Of a stretch of DNA of 64,000 nt, positions 16,692 through 24,738 are shown piece by piece; position 1 is the stretch's first letter, and the number at the start of each line of letters is the position of its first letter. Origin of the DNA: Hymenobacter properus (lineage in GTDB: Bacteria > Bacteroidota > Bacteroidia > Cytophagales > Hymenobacteraceae); assembly GCF_015694735.1 (NCBI RefSeq), contig NZ_JADQDP010000002.1, forward strand, positions 682,001 to 746,000, written 5' to 3'. Under the pieces are notes generated by a model that was not told the DNA's origin, did not search any database, and saw only the letters and a program-made list of their open reading frames with translations. Both the position numbers and the translations under genes were made by a program.

Positions 16692-17432
16692 ATGAAATAC
16701 GCCCTCATCACCGGCGCCAACAAAAGCATTGGCTTTGAAACCGCCCGCCAGCTGCTCCAACACGGTTTTTACGTCTATCTGGGCAGCCGAAGCCTTGAAA
16801 ATGGCCAGCAGGCCGTGGCCCAGCTGCACGCCGAAGGCCTTACCCAGGTCGAGCCCGTGCAGATTGATGTAACCGATGCCGCCTCGGTAGCCGCCGCCCG
16901 ACAGGCTATCGGCCAAAAAGGAACCGGCCTCGACGTCCTCATCAACAACGCCGGTATCAGCGGAGGCGGGGTGCCCCAAACTGCCATCGACACACCTGTG
17001 GCCACCTTCAAGGAAGTGTACGACACCAACGTATTCGGCGTGGTGCAAACCACCCAGGCCTTCCTCGACCTGCTGCGCGCCTCGGCCGAGCCGCGCATTG
17101 TGAACGTGACCTCGGGCCTGGGTTCGGTGAGTTTAAATGCCGACCCCACCTGGAAATACTACGCCGTGAAGACGGCCGCCTACGGCTCGTCCAAAGCCGC
17201 GCTCAACATGTACACCATCGTGCTGGCCTACGAACTGCGCGACACCCCCTTCAAAGTGAACGCCGTGGACCCCGGCTACACCGCCACCGATTTCAACCAC
17301 CACAGCGGCCCCGGCACCGTGCCCGACGCGGCCGCCCGCGTGGTAAAAGCCGCCCTGCTGGCCCCGGATGGCCCCACTGGCCAGTTTTTCAGCGACGACA
17401 ACGCGCCGGAAACGGGCCTCAGCCCCTGGTAG
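16692..17432 (+). CDS. Short-chain dehydrogenase/reductase (SDR), module A
   Basis: 246 aa, classical SDR length. Cofactor motif TGANKSIGFE at the N-terminus (TGxxxxIG), NNAG at about residue 85, catalytic Tyr and Lys in YGSSKAALNMY. Likely an NADP(H)-dependent carbonyl reductase; substrate unknown. It is a close paralog of the SDR two kilobases downstream, sharing the first residues ALITGANKSIGFE and the C-terminal PFKVNAVDPG and PETG blocks. The frame is open 11 codons upstream, but the chosen ATG gives the normal SDR start. Confidence 0.88.
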   Translation: MKYALITGANKSIGFETARQLLQHGFYVYLGSRSLENGQQAVAQLHAEGLTQVEPVQIDVTDAASVAAARQAIGQKGTGLDVLINNAGISGGGVPQTAIDTPVATFKEVYDTNVFGVVQTTQAFLDLLRASAEPRIVNVTSGLGSVSLNADPTWKYYAVKTAAYGSSKAALNMYTIVLAYELRDTPFKVNAVDPGYTATDFNHHSGPGTVPDAAARVVKAALLAPDGPTGQFFSDDNAPETGLSPW

Positions 17433-17471
17433 AAACAGCGGACTTAGGAAGGTAAAATGCTTCCCTAAAAC

Positions 17472-17569
17472 GTCATGCCGAGCGCAGCCGAGGCATCTCG
17501 CCTGTGGTAGTAAATCAATCGACCGGTTTGCTGCTGCACGCGAGATGCCTCGGCTGCGCTCGGCATGAC
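17472..17569. repeat. Dispersed inverted repeat, family 1
   Basis: Perfect 30-bp arms (17472-17501 and 17540-17569), variant GTCATGCCGAGCGCAGCCGA with GGCATCTCGC. The spacer contains GTAGTAAATC and TTGCTGCTGCA, shared with other copies. It separates module A from module B. Confidence 0.9.
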
Positions 17570-17622
17570 CGTTCTATTCGACACCAGCACCGTTCTTTTG
17601 GGCGCGGTGCCTACAAACAAAG

Positions 17623-17630
17623 TAGTTTTG
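17623..17630 (+). promoter_or_regulatory. TAnnTTTG -7 box four bases before an AraC-type gene
   Basis: TAGTTTTG ends four nucleotides before the ATG, exactly as in the module A regulator gene. A TTTTG lies about 22 bp further upstream, close to but not at the usual -33 spacing. Confidence 0.4.
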
Positions 17631-17634
17631 GGTT

Positions 17635-18525
17635 ATGCCCACGCTTCTTCTCGACCAGCAAATCCCCATTTACTCCCTGGAGTCACAAGGAGCCGCCGGA
17701 GCCTTCTTCCAACTGAACCGGGCCGACGGCAGACAGCCGGCTTTCCGGCAGAACATGCTGCAGCCGCACCGCAAGGACTACTACCATCTGGTGTACGTGC
17801 AGCGCGGCGGCAGCCGGCACTGGGTGGACATGACGCCCTATGAGCTGAAAGAAAACGCGCTGTATTTCTCGGCTCCCGGCCAGCTGCAGCTTAAGGAAAA
17901 GCTGCAGCCGATGTGGGGCGTCAGCCTGGCGTTCACCCGCGAGTTTCTGGCCCGGCAGCCCAACGCGGCCCTGGCGCAGCTGCCGCTGCTGCTGAATCCG
18001 CAGAACGGCCACGAGTTGCTGCTGGCCCCGGCCGATGTAGCGTTTGTGGAAGACCTGCTGGCCCGGCTCGAAGCCGAGTACCAGCGCCCCGGCGAGTGGC
18101 AGCAGGCCATGCTCAGCGCCCACCTGACCGTGCTGCTCACCTACCTCAGCAGGCTCTACACGGAGCAGTTTCCGGGCGATGAGCCCTCGGCGGACCAACT
18201 GCTGCTGCGGAAGTATAGGACCCGGATTGAGGAACACTTCCGCGAGCGGCACGAGGTGGGCGCGTATGCTGCCCTGCTGCATATCTCGGCCGGGCACCTG
18301 AGCGAGGTGGTGAAGGCCCAGAGCGGCAAGCCGGCCATTGCCCACATTCAGGAGCGGCTGGTGCTGGAGGCCCGGCGCCTGCTGTTCCACACGCCGCAGT
18401 CGGTGAAGGAAATTGCCTACGACCTGGGCTTTGCCGATGCGTCCTACTTCAGCCGCTTCTTCAAGCGCGAAACCGGCCTCACGCCCGCCGAGTACCGCGC
18501 CAGCAACCGCGAAATGTACCCGTGA
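17635..18525 (+). CDS. AraC-family transcriptional regulator (module B)
   Basis: 296 aa. N-terminal cupin-type sensing domain (HRKDYYHLVYVQRGGSRHWVD, and ENALYFSAPGQLQ) and C-terminal AraC/XylS DNA-binding domain, with the second helix-turn-helix in SVKEIAYDLGFADASYFSRF and the end motif FKRETGLTPAEYR. It is followed by a second SDR gene. The two regulators share layout but are well diverged in the sensing half, so they probably answer different signals. Confidence 0.85.
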   Translation: MPTLLLDQQIPIYSLESQGAAGAFFQLNRADGRQPAFRQNMLQPHRKDYYHLVYVQRGGSRHWVDMTPYELKENALYFSAPGQLQLKEKLQPMWGVSLAFTREFLARQPNAALAQLPLLLNPQNGHELLLAPADVAFVEDLLARLEAEYQRPGEWQQAMLSAHLTVLLTYLSRLYTEQFPGDEPSADQLLLRKYRTRIEEHFRERHEVGAYAALLHISAGHLSEVVKAQSGKPAIAHIQERLVLEARRLLFHTPQSVKEIAYDLGFADASYFSRFFKRETGLTPAEYRASNREMYP

Positions 18526-18564
18526 TGCCGCAGAATGTGCCACTGCGGCGCTTATAGGGCCCGG

Positions 18565-18586
18565 TAATTTTGTGTTGTTCAATCAA
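18565..18586 (+). promoter_or_regulatory. Conserved promoter/leader block of SDR gene B
   Basis: TAATTTTG is an exact match to TAnnTTTG and is followed by TGTTGTTCAATCAA, as before SDR gene A. The ATG follows 15 bases after the block. Confidence 0.55.
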
Positions 18587-18601
18587 GTAACCCCCTTCAT
18601 C

Positions 18602-19345
18602 ATGAAGACAGCACTGATTACCGGCGCCAACAAAAGCATCGGTTTTGAAGCCGCCCGCTTGCTCCTGCAGCAAGGCTACTACGTGTACCTGGGCAGCCGC
18701 AACCTCGAAAATGGCCAACGCGCCGTGGCCCAGCTCCACGCCGAAGGCCTTACCCAGGTAGAGCCCGTGCAGCTCGACGTAGCCGACCCCGCCTCGGTGC
18801 AGGCCGCTCGGGAAACCATCGGCCAAAAGACGCCCGTCCTCGACGTGCTTATCAACAACGCTGGCATCAACGGCGGCATGCCGCAGTCGGCCCTTGAGTC
18901 CCCCATCAGCCAGTTTCAGACGGTGTTCGACACCAATTTCTTCGGGGTGATATCCGTGACGCAGGCCTTTATCGACCTGTTGCGGCAGTCGCCGGCGCCC
19001 CGCATCGTGAACGTCAGCTCGGCCCAGGGCTCGCTCACCCTGCACAGCGACCGGGTGCACGGCTACAAGTACTACGACCACAAAGCGGCCGTGTACCACT
19101 CTTCCAAGTCGGCGCTGAACATGTACACCATCAACCTGGCCTACCAGTTGCGCGACACGCCCTTCAAAGTGAATGCCGTTGACCCCGGCTTCGTGGCCAC
19201 CGATTTTAACAACCACCGCGGCACCGGCACCGTGCAGGAAGCCGGCGCCCGCGTGGTGAAATATGCCCTGATTGGCGCCGACGGTCCCACCAGCAAGTTC
19301 ATCAGCGAGGAATACAACCCGGAAACCGGCGAGATTCCGTGGTAA
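18602..19345 (+). CDS. Short-chain dehydrogenase/reductase (SDR), module B
   Basis: 247 aa, close paralog of module A SDR. TGANKSIGFEAARLLLQ at the N-terminus, NNAGINGG at about residue 85, active-site YHSSKSALNMY. It carries an insertion with HGYKYYDHKAAVYH next to the active site, replacing WKYYAVKTAAYG in copy A, which may alter substrate choice. The open frame extends upstream through the AraC gene in another frame, but the Rossmann start fixes this ATG. Substrate unknown. Confidence 0.88.
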   Translation: MKTALITGANKSIGFEAARLLLQQGYYVYLGSRNLENGQRAVAQLHAEGLTQVEPVQLDVADPASVQAARETIGQKTPVLDVLINNAGINGGMPQSALESPISQFQTVFDTNFFGVISVTQAFIDLLRQSPAPRIVNVSSAQGSLTLHSDRVHGYKYYDHKAAVYHSSKSALNMYTINLAYQLRDTPFKVNAVDPGFVATDFNNHRGTGTVQEAGARVVKYALIGADGPTSKFISEEYNPETGEIPW

Positions 19346-19402
19346 TAAGGCGCCCTAGGGGCAATAATGCGAAAGCGACTGAAGCTTCCTAGGTTTCTAG
19401 GT

Positions 19403-19503
19403 CGTCATGCCGAGCGCAGCCGAGGCATCTCGCGTGGGGTAGTAAATCCTGACGACTGGATTACCACTCCACGCGAGATGCCTCGGCTGCGCTCGGCATG
19501 ACG
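19403..19503. repeat. Dispersed inverted repeat, family 1
   Basis: Perfect 35-bp arms (19403-19437, 19469-19503), CGTCATGCCGAGCGCAGCCG variant continuing AGGCATCTCGCGTGG, with a 31-nt spacer containing TAGTAAATC. It lies between convergent SDR B and the MDR oxidoreductase, preceded by a GAAAGCGACTGAAGCTTC piece related to the recurrent terminators. Confidence 0.9.
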
Positions 19504-19518
19504 GCTTTTATGGTTAGC

Positions 19519-20451
19519 CTAGTCCACCGTGAACACAGCTTTGCCCACAATCCCGCCCTTCGCCACCTCAGCATACGCCCGCTGAAAGTCCGCCAACGGA
19601 TACGTAGCCCCAATAACGACGTCTAGGTTGCTGTTGGCCAGGGTGGTGAGGTAAGCCGCTTTAGGCTTGAGCAGCAGCACACGGTATTTCTGTTTCGAAA
19701 ACAGGTTGTGCCAGAAGGAGCCGACGATTTCCCGCACGCCCGGCGCTGAGTGCACGTACACCCCGGCGGGCGTGAGCAGAGGCCGCGCCTGCGCAAAGGG
19801 CAGCTGGCCCGACAAATCGAGCACGGCATCGAAGCGCCGTCCGAGGCTGTGCACCGACTGCTCCCGGTAGTTGAGCACGGTGTCGGCGCCCCACTGCCGG
19901 GCGGCGGCCAGGCCGGCCGGGCCCACCACGGCCGTTACCCGCGCCCCCTGGCGCTTGGCTAGCTGCGTAGCTACCATGCCGATGCCGCCGCTAGCCCCGT
20001 TGATGAGCAGTTCAGCGCCGGGCCGCAGCTTGATAAGCTGCTCAAACACCTGCAACGCCGACGACCCCACCACCGGCAAAGCCGCCGCCTGCGCAAACGA
20101 CAGCCCGGCCGGCTTGCGCGCCACCTGCTGCTCGCTCACCACCACGTACTCGGCCAGAGCCCCGCCCTTGAGCACATCCACCAGCCCAAATACCTCCTCG
20201 CCGGGCTGGAAGGCGCGCACGGTGGCGCCCACTCCCGCCACAGTGCCTGCAAAGTCGATGCCGACGCTTTTGGGCAACTTCGAGCCGGCCACCAGCTTCA
20301 TTTCACCGGCCCGCAGCTTCCAGTCCAGCGGGTTCAGGCTCACGGCGCGCACGCGCACCAGCAGCTCTTTGGGGCCCGCCACGGGCTGGGGCACCTCCAC
20401 CAGCTGCAGCACCTCTGGGCCGCCGTACTGGCTATACATTACTTTTTTCAT
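19519..20451 (-). CDS. MDR-family NAD(P)-dependent oxidoreductase (quinone oxidoreductase-like)
   Basis: 310 aa. GroES-like N-terminal domain (MKKVMYSQYGGPEVLQLVEV; then VSLNPLDWKLRAG) and a C-terminal Rossmann domain with ASGGIGMVATQLAKRQGA. The catalytic and structural zinc cysteines of alcohol dehydrogenases are absent, so it belongs to the zinc-free quinone-reductase/enoyl-reductase branch that uses NADPH. The long open frame upstream of the chosen ATG runs through an inverted repeat and is not coding. Substrate unknown; location beside the cupin/HxlR pair and the two SDR genes suggests a cluster handling reactive carbonyls or quinones (inference). Confidence 0.85.
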   Translation of the reverse strand: MKKVMYSQYGGPEVLQLVEVPQPVAGPKELLVRVRAVSLNPLDWKLRAGEMKLVAGSKLPKSVGIDFAGTVAGVGATVRAFQPGEEVFGLVDVLKGGALAEYVVVSEQQVARKPAGLSFAQAAALPVVGSSALQVFEQLIKLRPGAELLINGASGGIGMVATQLAKRQGARVTAVVGPAGLAAARQWGADTVLNYREQSVHSLGRRFDAVLDLSGQLPFAQARPLLTPAGVYVHSAPGVREIVGSFWHNLFSKQKYRVLLLKPKAAYLTTLANSNLDVVIGATYPLADFQRAYAEVAKGGIVGKAVFTVD

Positions 20452-20500
20452 GGCAAAGAAGAAAACAGGTTCGGGATGAGGGCGTGTTGGGAATAGAAAA

Positions 20501-20620
20501 ACGGTCATGCAGAGCGAAGGCGTAGCCGCAGTCGAAGCATCTCGCGTGCAGTAGTAAATAATTACGTTGCGCGGTAGAGATGCTTCGACTGCGGCTACGC
20601 CTTCGCTCAGCATGACAGTT
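20501..20620. repeat. Dispersed inverted repeat, family 1, extended-arm variant
   Basis: Arms of about 43 bp in which an extra GGCGTAGCCGCAGT block sits between the usual GAGCGAA and CGAAGCATCTC parts. The same extra block is present on both arms. The spacer holds AGTAGTAAATAATTACGTTG. It separates the MDR oxidoreductase from the cupin gene. Confidence 0.88.
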
Positions 20621-20660
20621 CTACTCCTTAGACGAGTCGCCTCCACCACCGCGCTGGGGC

Positions 20661-21167
20661 TTACCGGGTGGGCTGGTCGAAATAGGTGGGCGCAAATACC
20701 TCCTGGCCGTAGCGGCGGGCAATGCCCTGCAGGCGGGCAATGTCGGCTGGTTCGAGGCGGGGCGGGGGCAGGAAGGTGCCCGGCGCCACCGGCTGGCCGG
20801 CTTCGGCAAACATCTCCTCGGTGCCGGCCGGGGCCACGATGCACAGCAGGTGCGCCACCGCCTCCGACTCGTTCTTGAAGTTGTGGACGGCCCCGCCCTT
20901 GGCAATGTTGATGAACGTGCCCACACCGGCTGTGTAGGTCTGGGTGTCGGAGCGCACCACCACCTCGCCCTCGATGACGAAGAAGTTTTCCTGCACTTCG
21001 GCGTGGGCGTGCGGGGCCGGCCCGCCGCCGGGCGGCACCAGCATGTCGATGACGGCATACGCGCCGCCGGTTTGCGTGCCGCTCAGCAGCGTGCGGTAGG
21101 TGTTGCCGGCCAGCGACACGGTCGGCCCGGCCTGGGGCTCCAGAATCTCAACGGAAGTAGGGCGCAT
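20661..21167 (-). CDS. Cupin-domain protein
   Basis: 168 aa, a single small beta-barrel. Cupin motif 1 reads PGGGPAPHAHAEVQENFFVI (metal ligands expected in HAHAE), followed by EGEVVV; motif 2 is around GAVHNFKNES. A C-terminal extension rich in Pro follows. Such cytoplasmic cupins include dioxygenases and simple binding proteins; the reaction is not determinable. It is divergent from an HxlR-type regulator with about 200 bp between the starts, a common arrangement for a regulator and its target. The ATG giving MRPTSVEILEP is preferred to the longer frame. Confidence 0.75.
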   Translation of the reverse strand: MRPTSVEILEPQAGPTVSLAGNTYRTLLSGTQTGGAYAVIDMLVPPGGGPAPHAHAEVQENFFVIEGEVVVRSDTQTYTAGVGTFINIAKGGAVHNFKNESEAVAHLLCIVAPAGTEEMFAEAGQPVAPGTFLPPPRLEPADIARLQGIARRYGQEVFAPTYFDQPTR

Positions 21168-21296
21168 CACAAAAAGAGGTAAGGGGTGAAACAGGGCAGC
21201 CGTTGGCGCGGTTGGCAATGGGCCGGGGGCGGAAGCCCACCGCGCGGCCGGGGCGCCGGCTCCGAACTGCGTGCTGCAAAGGTTGTGGCCTACCGG

Positions 21297-21344
21297 TATA
21301 TTTGTCAAGTACTTACAAATTTGTGCGGTGCCTACCTCCAGGTA
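21297..21344 (+). promoter_or_regulatory. Promoter box and candidate HxlR operators
   Basis: TATATTTG (21297-21304) matches the Bacteroidota -7 element. Just downstream are two palindromes, ACAAATTTGT (21315-21324) and TACCTCCAGGTA (21333-21344), plus AGTACTTAC and GGTAAG half-sites resembling HxlR-family operators. The position between the divergent hxlR-like and cupin genes fits autoregulation and shared control; binding is inference. Confidence 0.45.
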
Positions 21345-21371
21345 AGAAACATTGATACTCAGCCCGAAAAA

Positions 21372-21695
21372 ATGAACACCATTCCGCGCGATACCGCCCA
21401 TTGCCCCGTGCGCAAGGCCATGAACCTGATTGGCAGCAAGTGGAAGGTACTGCTGCTCGAAAACCTGCGCGACGGCCGCAAGCGCGACGGCGAGCTGAAG
21501 CGCCTGCTTCCCGACATCAGCGAGAAGGTGCTCATCCAGGAGCTGAAAGACCTGGTGGCCAGCGGCCTGCTCACCAAGCACGCCTACCCCGAAATCCCGC
21601 CGCGCGTGGAGTACGAGCTGACCGACAGCGGCCAACAGGCCCTGCCGATAGTAGACAGCCTGGTGGCCTTCGGCAAGCAGCACCTGGCTGCCTAG
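21372..21695 (+). CDS. HxlR-family winged-helix transcriptional regulator
   Basis: 107 aa, the usual length. Signature HCPVRKAMNLIGSKWKVLLL with the conserved N-terminal Cys (residue 11), then the recognition region LPDISEKVLIQELKDL and the wing PRVEYELTDSG. HxlR/YodB-type regulators often use that single cysteine to sense electrophiles such as quinones or aldehydes. It is divergent from the cupin gene. The open frame upstream of the ATG covers the intergenic control region and is not coding. Confidence 0.9.
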   Translation: MNTIPRDTAHCPVRKAMNLIGSKWKVLLLENLRDGRKRDGELKRLLPDISEKVLIQELKDLVASGLLTKHAYPEIPPRVEYELTDSGQQALPIVDSLVAFGKQHLAA

Positions 21696-21728
21696 CGCCG
21701 GTCCCGGCCGAGCGGCATCACCCCGAGA

Positions 21729-21785
21729 AGCGCAAAGCGGAAGCGGCTGAAGCTACATGAGCTTCAGCCGCTTCCGCTTTGCGCT
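21729..21785. terminator. Bidirectional terminator, perfect 26-bp stem
   Basis: Arms 21729-21754 and 21760-21785 are exact complements with a 5-nt loop; the inner part is AAGCGGCTGAAGCT. It lies between the convergent HxlR and DUF922-like genes. It is the best example of a terminator sequence repeated in this window. Confidence 0.85.
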
Positions 21786-21795
21786 ACTGGGCGAA

Positions 21796-22647
21796 TTACA
21801 TCTTAATCTTTAGACTGATTTCCTTATCGGCGTAAGCTTGCAGGCCGTTTAGCTCCTGTGTAATGGTGACGAGCCATCCGGCTTGCTTGCTGCGGTCGGC
21901 ATAGATTTCGCTGTCGTACTTGTCGTGCATGGCCTGGGCTTCTGTGCTGATTTGGCGGTAGATAGCCTCTTGTTTTTGGGCCAGCTCTTTGGTGTCAGCC
22001 ACTTGTTCCTTGACGGCTTTGGTGAAGCGGCGCGCGAAAACCTCGGTAATGTCGAAGTGGCCTTGTTCGTGGGCCAGGGTGCGTTCCGGGTCCTGTTTGC
22101 CTTTGAAGTAGGAATTCTGGCAGTCGAACACCGTTTCCACTTTGAACTGCACCTTGCCTTGGAACAGCCGCCCCACGTAATGGTAGCGAATGAAGCTGCT
22201 CGTGGCCGCTTCGAAAGGCCGGCTCTCGGTGCTGGCTTTAAAGTCGACCTGGGCGAGCCGGCGCGCGGCATTCCAAACAATTTCCTTTTCGAAAGGGGCC
22301 AGGTCGGCCACCCGCAGCGCTTTGGCCTTGATGCGGTGGCAGGTGCTCCAGTGGTCGGGCAGGTGGTGCTCGTACACCTTGAGCACGTTGGCACCCAATG
22401 CTTGGGCCTCTTTGGTGGCCCGCGCAATCACCGTTTCGTAATCGCAGGAAAGCGTCAGCCCGGTGTCTTTGATTTCAATATCGCCCACCTCTTCGGAAGG
22501 GCCGCTGAACTTGTCGGTTTCATCAATGACCACAAAACCCGGCGCGGCCACAATGTTGTGCGGGCTTTGGCTGGCTTGCGTGATGACGCGCGGCGAGCAA
22601 GCCGCCAGCGTCAGCCCCAAGCCGAGCGTTGTGAAAAGACGTTTCAT
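21796..22647 (-). CDS. DUF922-like lipoprotein with HExxH motif
   Basis: 283 aa with a lipoprotein signal (MKRLFTTLGLGLTLAACSP, lipobox L-A-A-C). The C-terminal half contains DPERTLAHEQGHFDITEVFAR, an HExxH-like HEQGH site characteristic of DUF922 proteins, suggesting a zinc peptidase-like fold, preceded by a Cys (FDCQNSYFKG). The N-terminal half has a region about IEIKDTGLTLSCDYETVIARA. The activity is untested for the family. The inner of two in-frame ATGs is chosen because it places the signal sequence at the end. Confidence 0.65.
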   Translation of the reverse strand: MKRLFTTLGLGLTLAACSPRVITQASQSPHNIVAAPGFVVIDETDKFSGPSEEVGDIEIKDTGLTLSCDYETVIARATKEAQALGANVLKVYEHHLPDHWSTCHRIKAKALRVADLAPFEKEIVWNAARRLAQVDFKASTESRPFEAATSSFIRYHYVGRLFQGKVQFKVETVFDCQNSYFKGKQDPERTLAHEQGHFDITEVFARRFTKAVKEQVADTKELAQKQEAIYRQISTEAQAMHDKYDSEIYADRSKQAGWLVTITQELNGLQAYADKEISLKIKM

Positions 22648-22983
22648 AGAAAAAGGTAGAGGCACAGGTGAAGGAGGGAGCTGGGGCTTCCGGGTGAAAT
22701 AAGACAATAGGGAAACGCGGGTGGAGGGCGAAGCAGCAACTGCAACGAGGCCCAGAACTGCTAAGCAAAGGTAAAGCGGCTACAGGAGGTCTCGCCGGCG
22801 GACGGGCGAGGGGCAGGTAGAAACGGCGAATAAATGGGCATCCGATGGGGGCCACCGTTTAGGAGCATTCCGTCGGAGCGCTGGGGCGGCACCGCGGTGG
22901 CTAGCATGGCTTGCAGGGGGCGGGCAAGCCCCAGCGCCTCCGAACCCAGCCGGCGCGGCATAACGTCGGAGCGATAGAAACTG
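22648..22983. other. Gene-free stretch left of the AT-rich island
   Basis: About 340 bases with no convincing gene. Short open frames on the minus strand lack any recognisable start region or domain. GC content is still high here; the change to AT-rich sequence occurs after about 23030. Confidence 0.6.
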
Positions 22984-23020
22984 AAAGCGGCTGAAGCTAC
23001 GGGAGCCTCAGCCGCTTTTT
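22984..23020 (+). terminator. Hairpin terminator of the AAGCGGCTGAAGCT type
   Basis: AAAGCGGCTGAAGCT pairs with AGCCTCAGCCGCTTT (one mismatch) and is followed by T residues. It faces the plus strand although no plus-strand gene ends here, so it may be left over from a displaced gene, or shield the end of the helicase operon. Confidence 0.7.
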
Positions 23021-23046
23021 ACGGAATGTATTAAAGGGTTTGTGGT

Positions 23047-24738
23047 TTACTGTATCACAAACCCTTTCTGTTCCAAGGCAACTCTATTTGTACTGGACAA
23101 AGTCGGTACAGAAATGAATAATCTATTCTTCGCCCTGCTAATCGCAACATAAGATACTCTATGGTCTTCAAGTTGTAAATTAGGTTTAATTAAGAAATCT
23201 ATATCTTTTTCTTCAGTGAGTGCTACGAGGACGTTGTTAAATTCTGCACCTTTTGACTTATGGATGGTCCTATGTAGTCCATTGTCTTCAGGAATTCTAA
23301 CACATAATGCAAGCTCTTGATAAGTGTGATTTTCATAGAAATTCTTACCGGCGCCAGTTCTTAAGTCAGAAATATCAACGTTAAGTTCATTTCTTATAAT
23401 TAAGAAATATTCATAAAGTTTTTTAGTCTTAAAGCTGTCGTATTTCTCACATAAAGTTATGATGTACTTTAAATTATCTTTTGCTCTTTCATTCTTGCTT
23501 TTGTGTTTAAATACTTTATCTAACTCTGCAAGCGCCTCTTTATAGCGCCCTTCTTGTGCCCACTCTGTGGCTTTGATAAACCCTTGTATTACCTTGCTTC
23601 TGTAGTTATTGCTTTGTGATGGTTTGTCAATATCTGTAATCTTCTCTAGTAGATTCCCGTTTGTACTGGCCGCACTAAGGCTTTTTCTTATAAGGTTTGA
23701 AGTGATATTAAGCCTTGTTATGGAATGAATGGTTTCCTGTCCAATAATTGCTTGGGCAATTGCTAAGGCAGAAACAGGATTATTAACTATAACTATGGGT
23801 TTGTCACCAATATCGTTTCTTACAGGGGTTTGTGTTATATCGTTGCGTATCGAATTTAATAAATTGATAATTGCAATTGTACTGCGTCTATTTGCTTGAA
23901 TCTGTAATGTATTTAGGTTTTGTAACTGAACTGAATCGAAATTGTCAGGCTTCGCTCCTTGGAAACCATATATAGATTGAGCTTTGTCGCCAATTACGCC
24001 AATAATAGTTTCTGATTGTCCAATTTGTTCGATAATATAAGTTTGGATTGGATTGGTATCTTGAAATTCGTCAATAAAGAAATAAGGGAACTTCGCTCTT
24101 ATTACACTAATAATAAACGGGTTATTCTTTATAAGCTCATAACTGAAAAATAGTACATCATCGTGATGTAATATTCCTTTTTGCCAAGCTAATTTCTTGT
24201 ATTCTAAATATGAAATAGTTCTTATCGAGTAATTATTGGCTTTATAGGGTCTGTCAGGTCTTACTTCTAATTCGCCATTAGTATTAAATCTCCAGCGAGC
24301 AGCTTTTATTGCCTCTACAACTGCGGTGTCATCTGTAATTCTACGTTGGTTCGTATTTGTTTTCCAATCCTTGAGTAGAGAATAGTTGGATAAGATGGTG
24401 TCGTCATGCCCTTCTACTTTCTCGATATTTAGGCCGTGCTTGGTATCAATAAAGCTTAAGTAGGGTTTGACAATATGTTTATACAAGAAGGCATGAATAG
24501 TGCTAACCTCCACTCGCGATGAAGCTAGCTGTAAGCGCTGAATAATAGTTTCGGCTGCGACGTTTGTATAAGTGATGCAAGCTACAGCTCTTGTTTTTTG
24601 TAGCCTCGTGGAATTATGAAGTACATTCTTAATGTGATTGACCAGCCAGTGGGTTTTACCTGCACCGGGGCCTGCAGCAACTCTAAAATGTTGCTCAATA
24701 TCAATTAAATCATCCGAGATTATAGTCTTTACTGGCAT
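23047..24738 (-). CDS. gajB: UvrD/Rep-like helicase, GajB-type component of Gabija
   Basis: 563 aa, superfamily 1A helicase. Motif I AAGPGAGKTHW (about residues 21-31), motif Ia-like AVACITYTNVAAE, motif II FIDEFQDTNP (about 220), motif III GDKAQSIYGFQGA (about 250), motif V TIHKSKGAEFNNVLVAL (about 492) and motif VI YVAISRAKNRLF (about 533) are all intact, so it should be an active ATPase. It is compact, as in GajB, which senses nucleic acid ends or ssDNA made by GajA and hydrolyses nucleotides during phage attack (family knowledge). The ATG overlaps the end of the upstream gajA-like gene by ten bases, implying coupled translation. A TTG two codons earlier is possible. Codon use is AT-rich, unlike neighbours. 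Confidence 0.85.
   Translation of the reverse strand: MPVKTIISDDLIDIEQHFRVAAGPGAGKTHWLVNHIKNVLHNSTRLQKTRAVACITYTNVAAETIIQRLQLASSRVEVSTIHAFLYKHIVKPYLSFIDTKHGLNIEKVEGHDDTILSNYSLLKDWKTNTNQRRITDDTAVVEAIKAARWRFNTNGELEVRPDRPYKANNYSIRTISYLEYKKLAWQKGILHHDDVLFFSYELIKNNPFIISVIRAKFPYFFIDEFQDTNPIQTYIIEQIGQSETIIGVIGDKAQSIYGFQGAKPDNFDSVQLQNLNTLQIQANRRSTIAIINLLNSIRNDITQTPVRNDIGDKPIVIVNNPVSALAIAQAIIGQETIHSITRLNITSNLIRKSLSAASTNGNLLEKITDIDKPSQSNNYRSKVIQGFIKATEWAQEGRYKEALAELDKVFKHKSKNERAKDNLKYIITLCEKYDSFKTKKLYEYFLIIRNELNVDISDLRTGAGKNFYENHTYQELALCVRIPEDNGLHRTIHKSKGAEFNNVLVALTEEKDIDFLIKPNLQLEDHRVSYVAISRAKNRLFISVPTLSSTNRVALEQKGFVIQ

Noticed and set aside
22761..22961. 66-aa minus-strand frame left of the island
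   Set aside because: No domain, no start-region signal, and composition like random GC-rich DNA.
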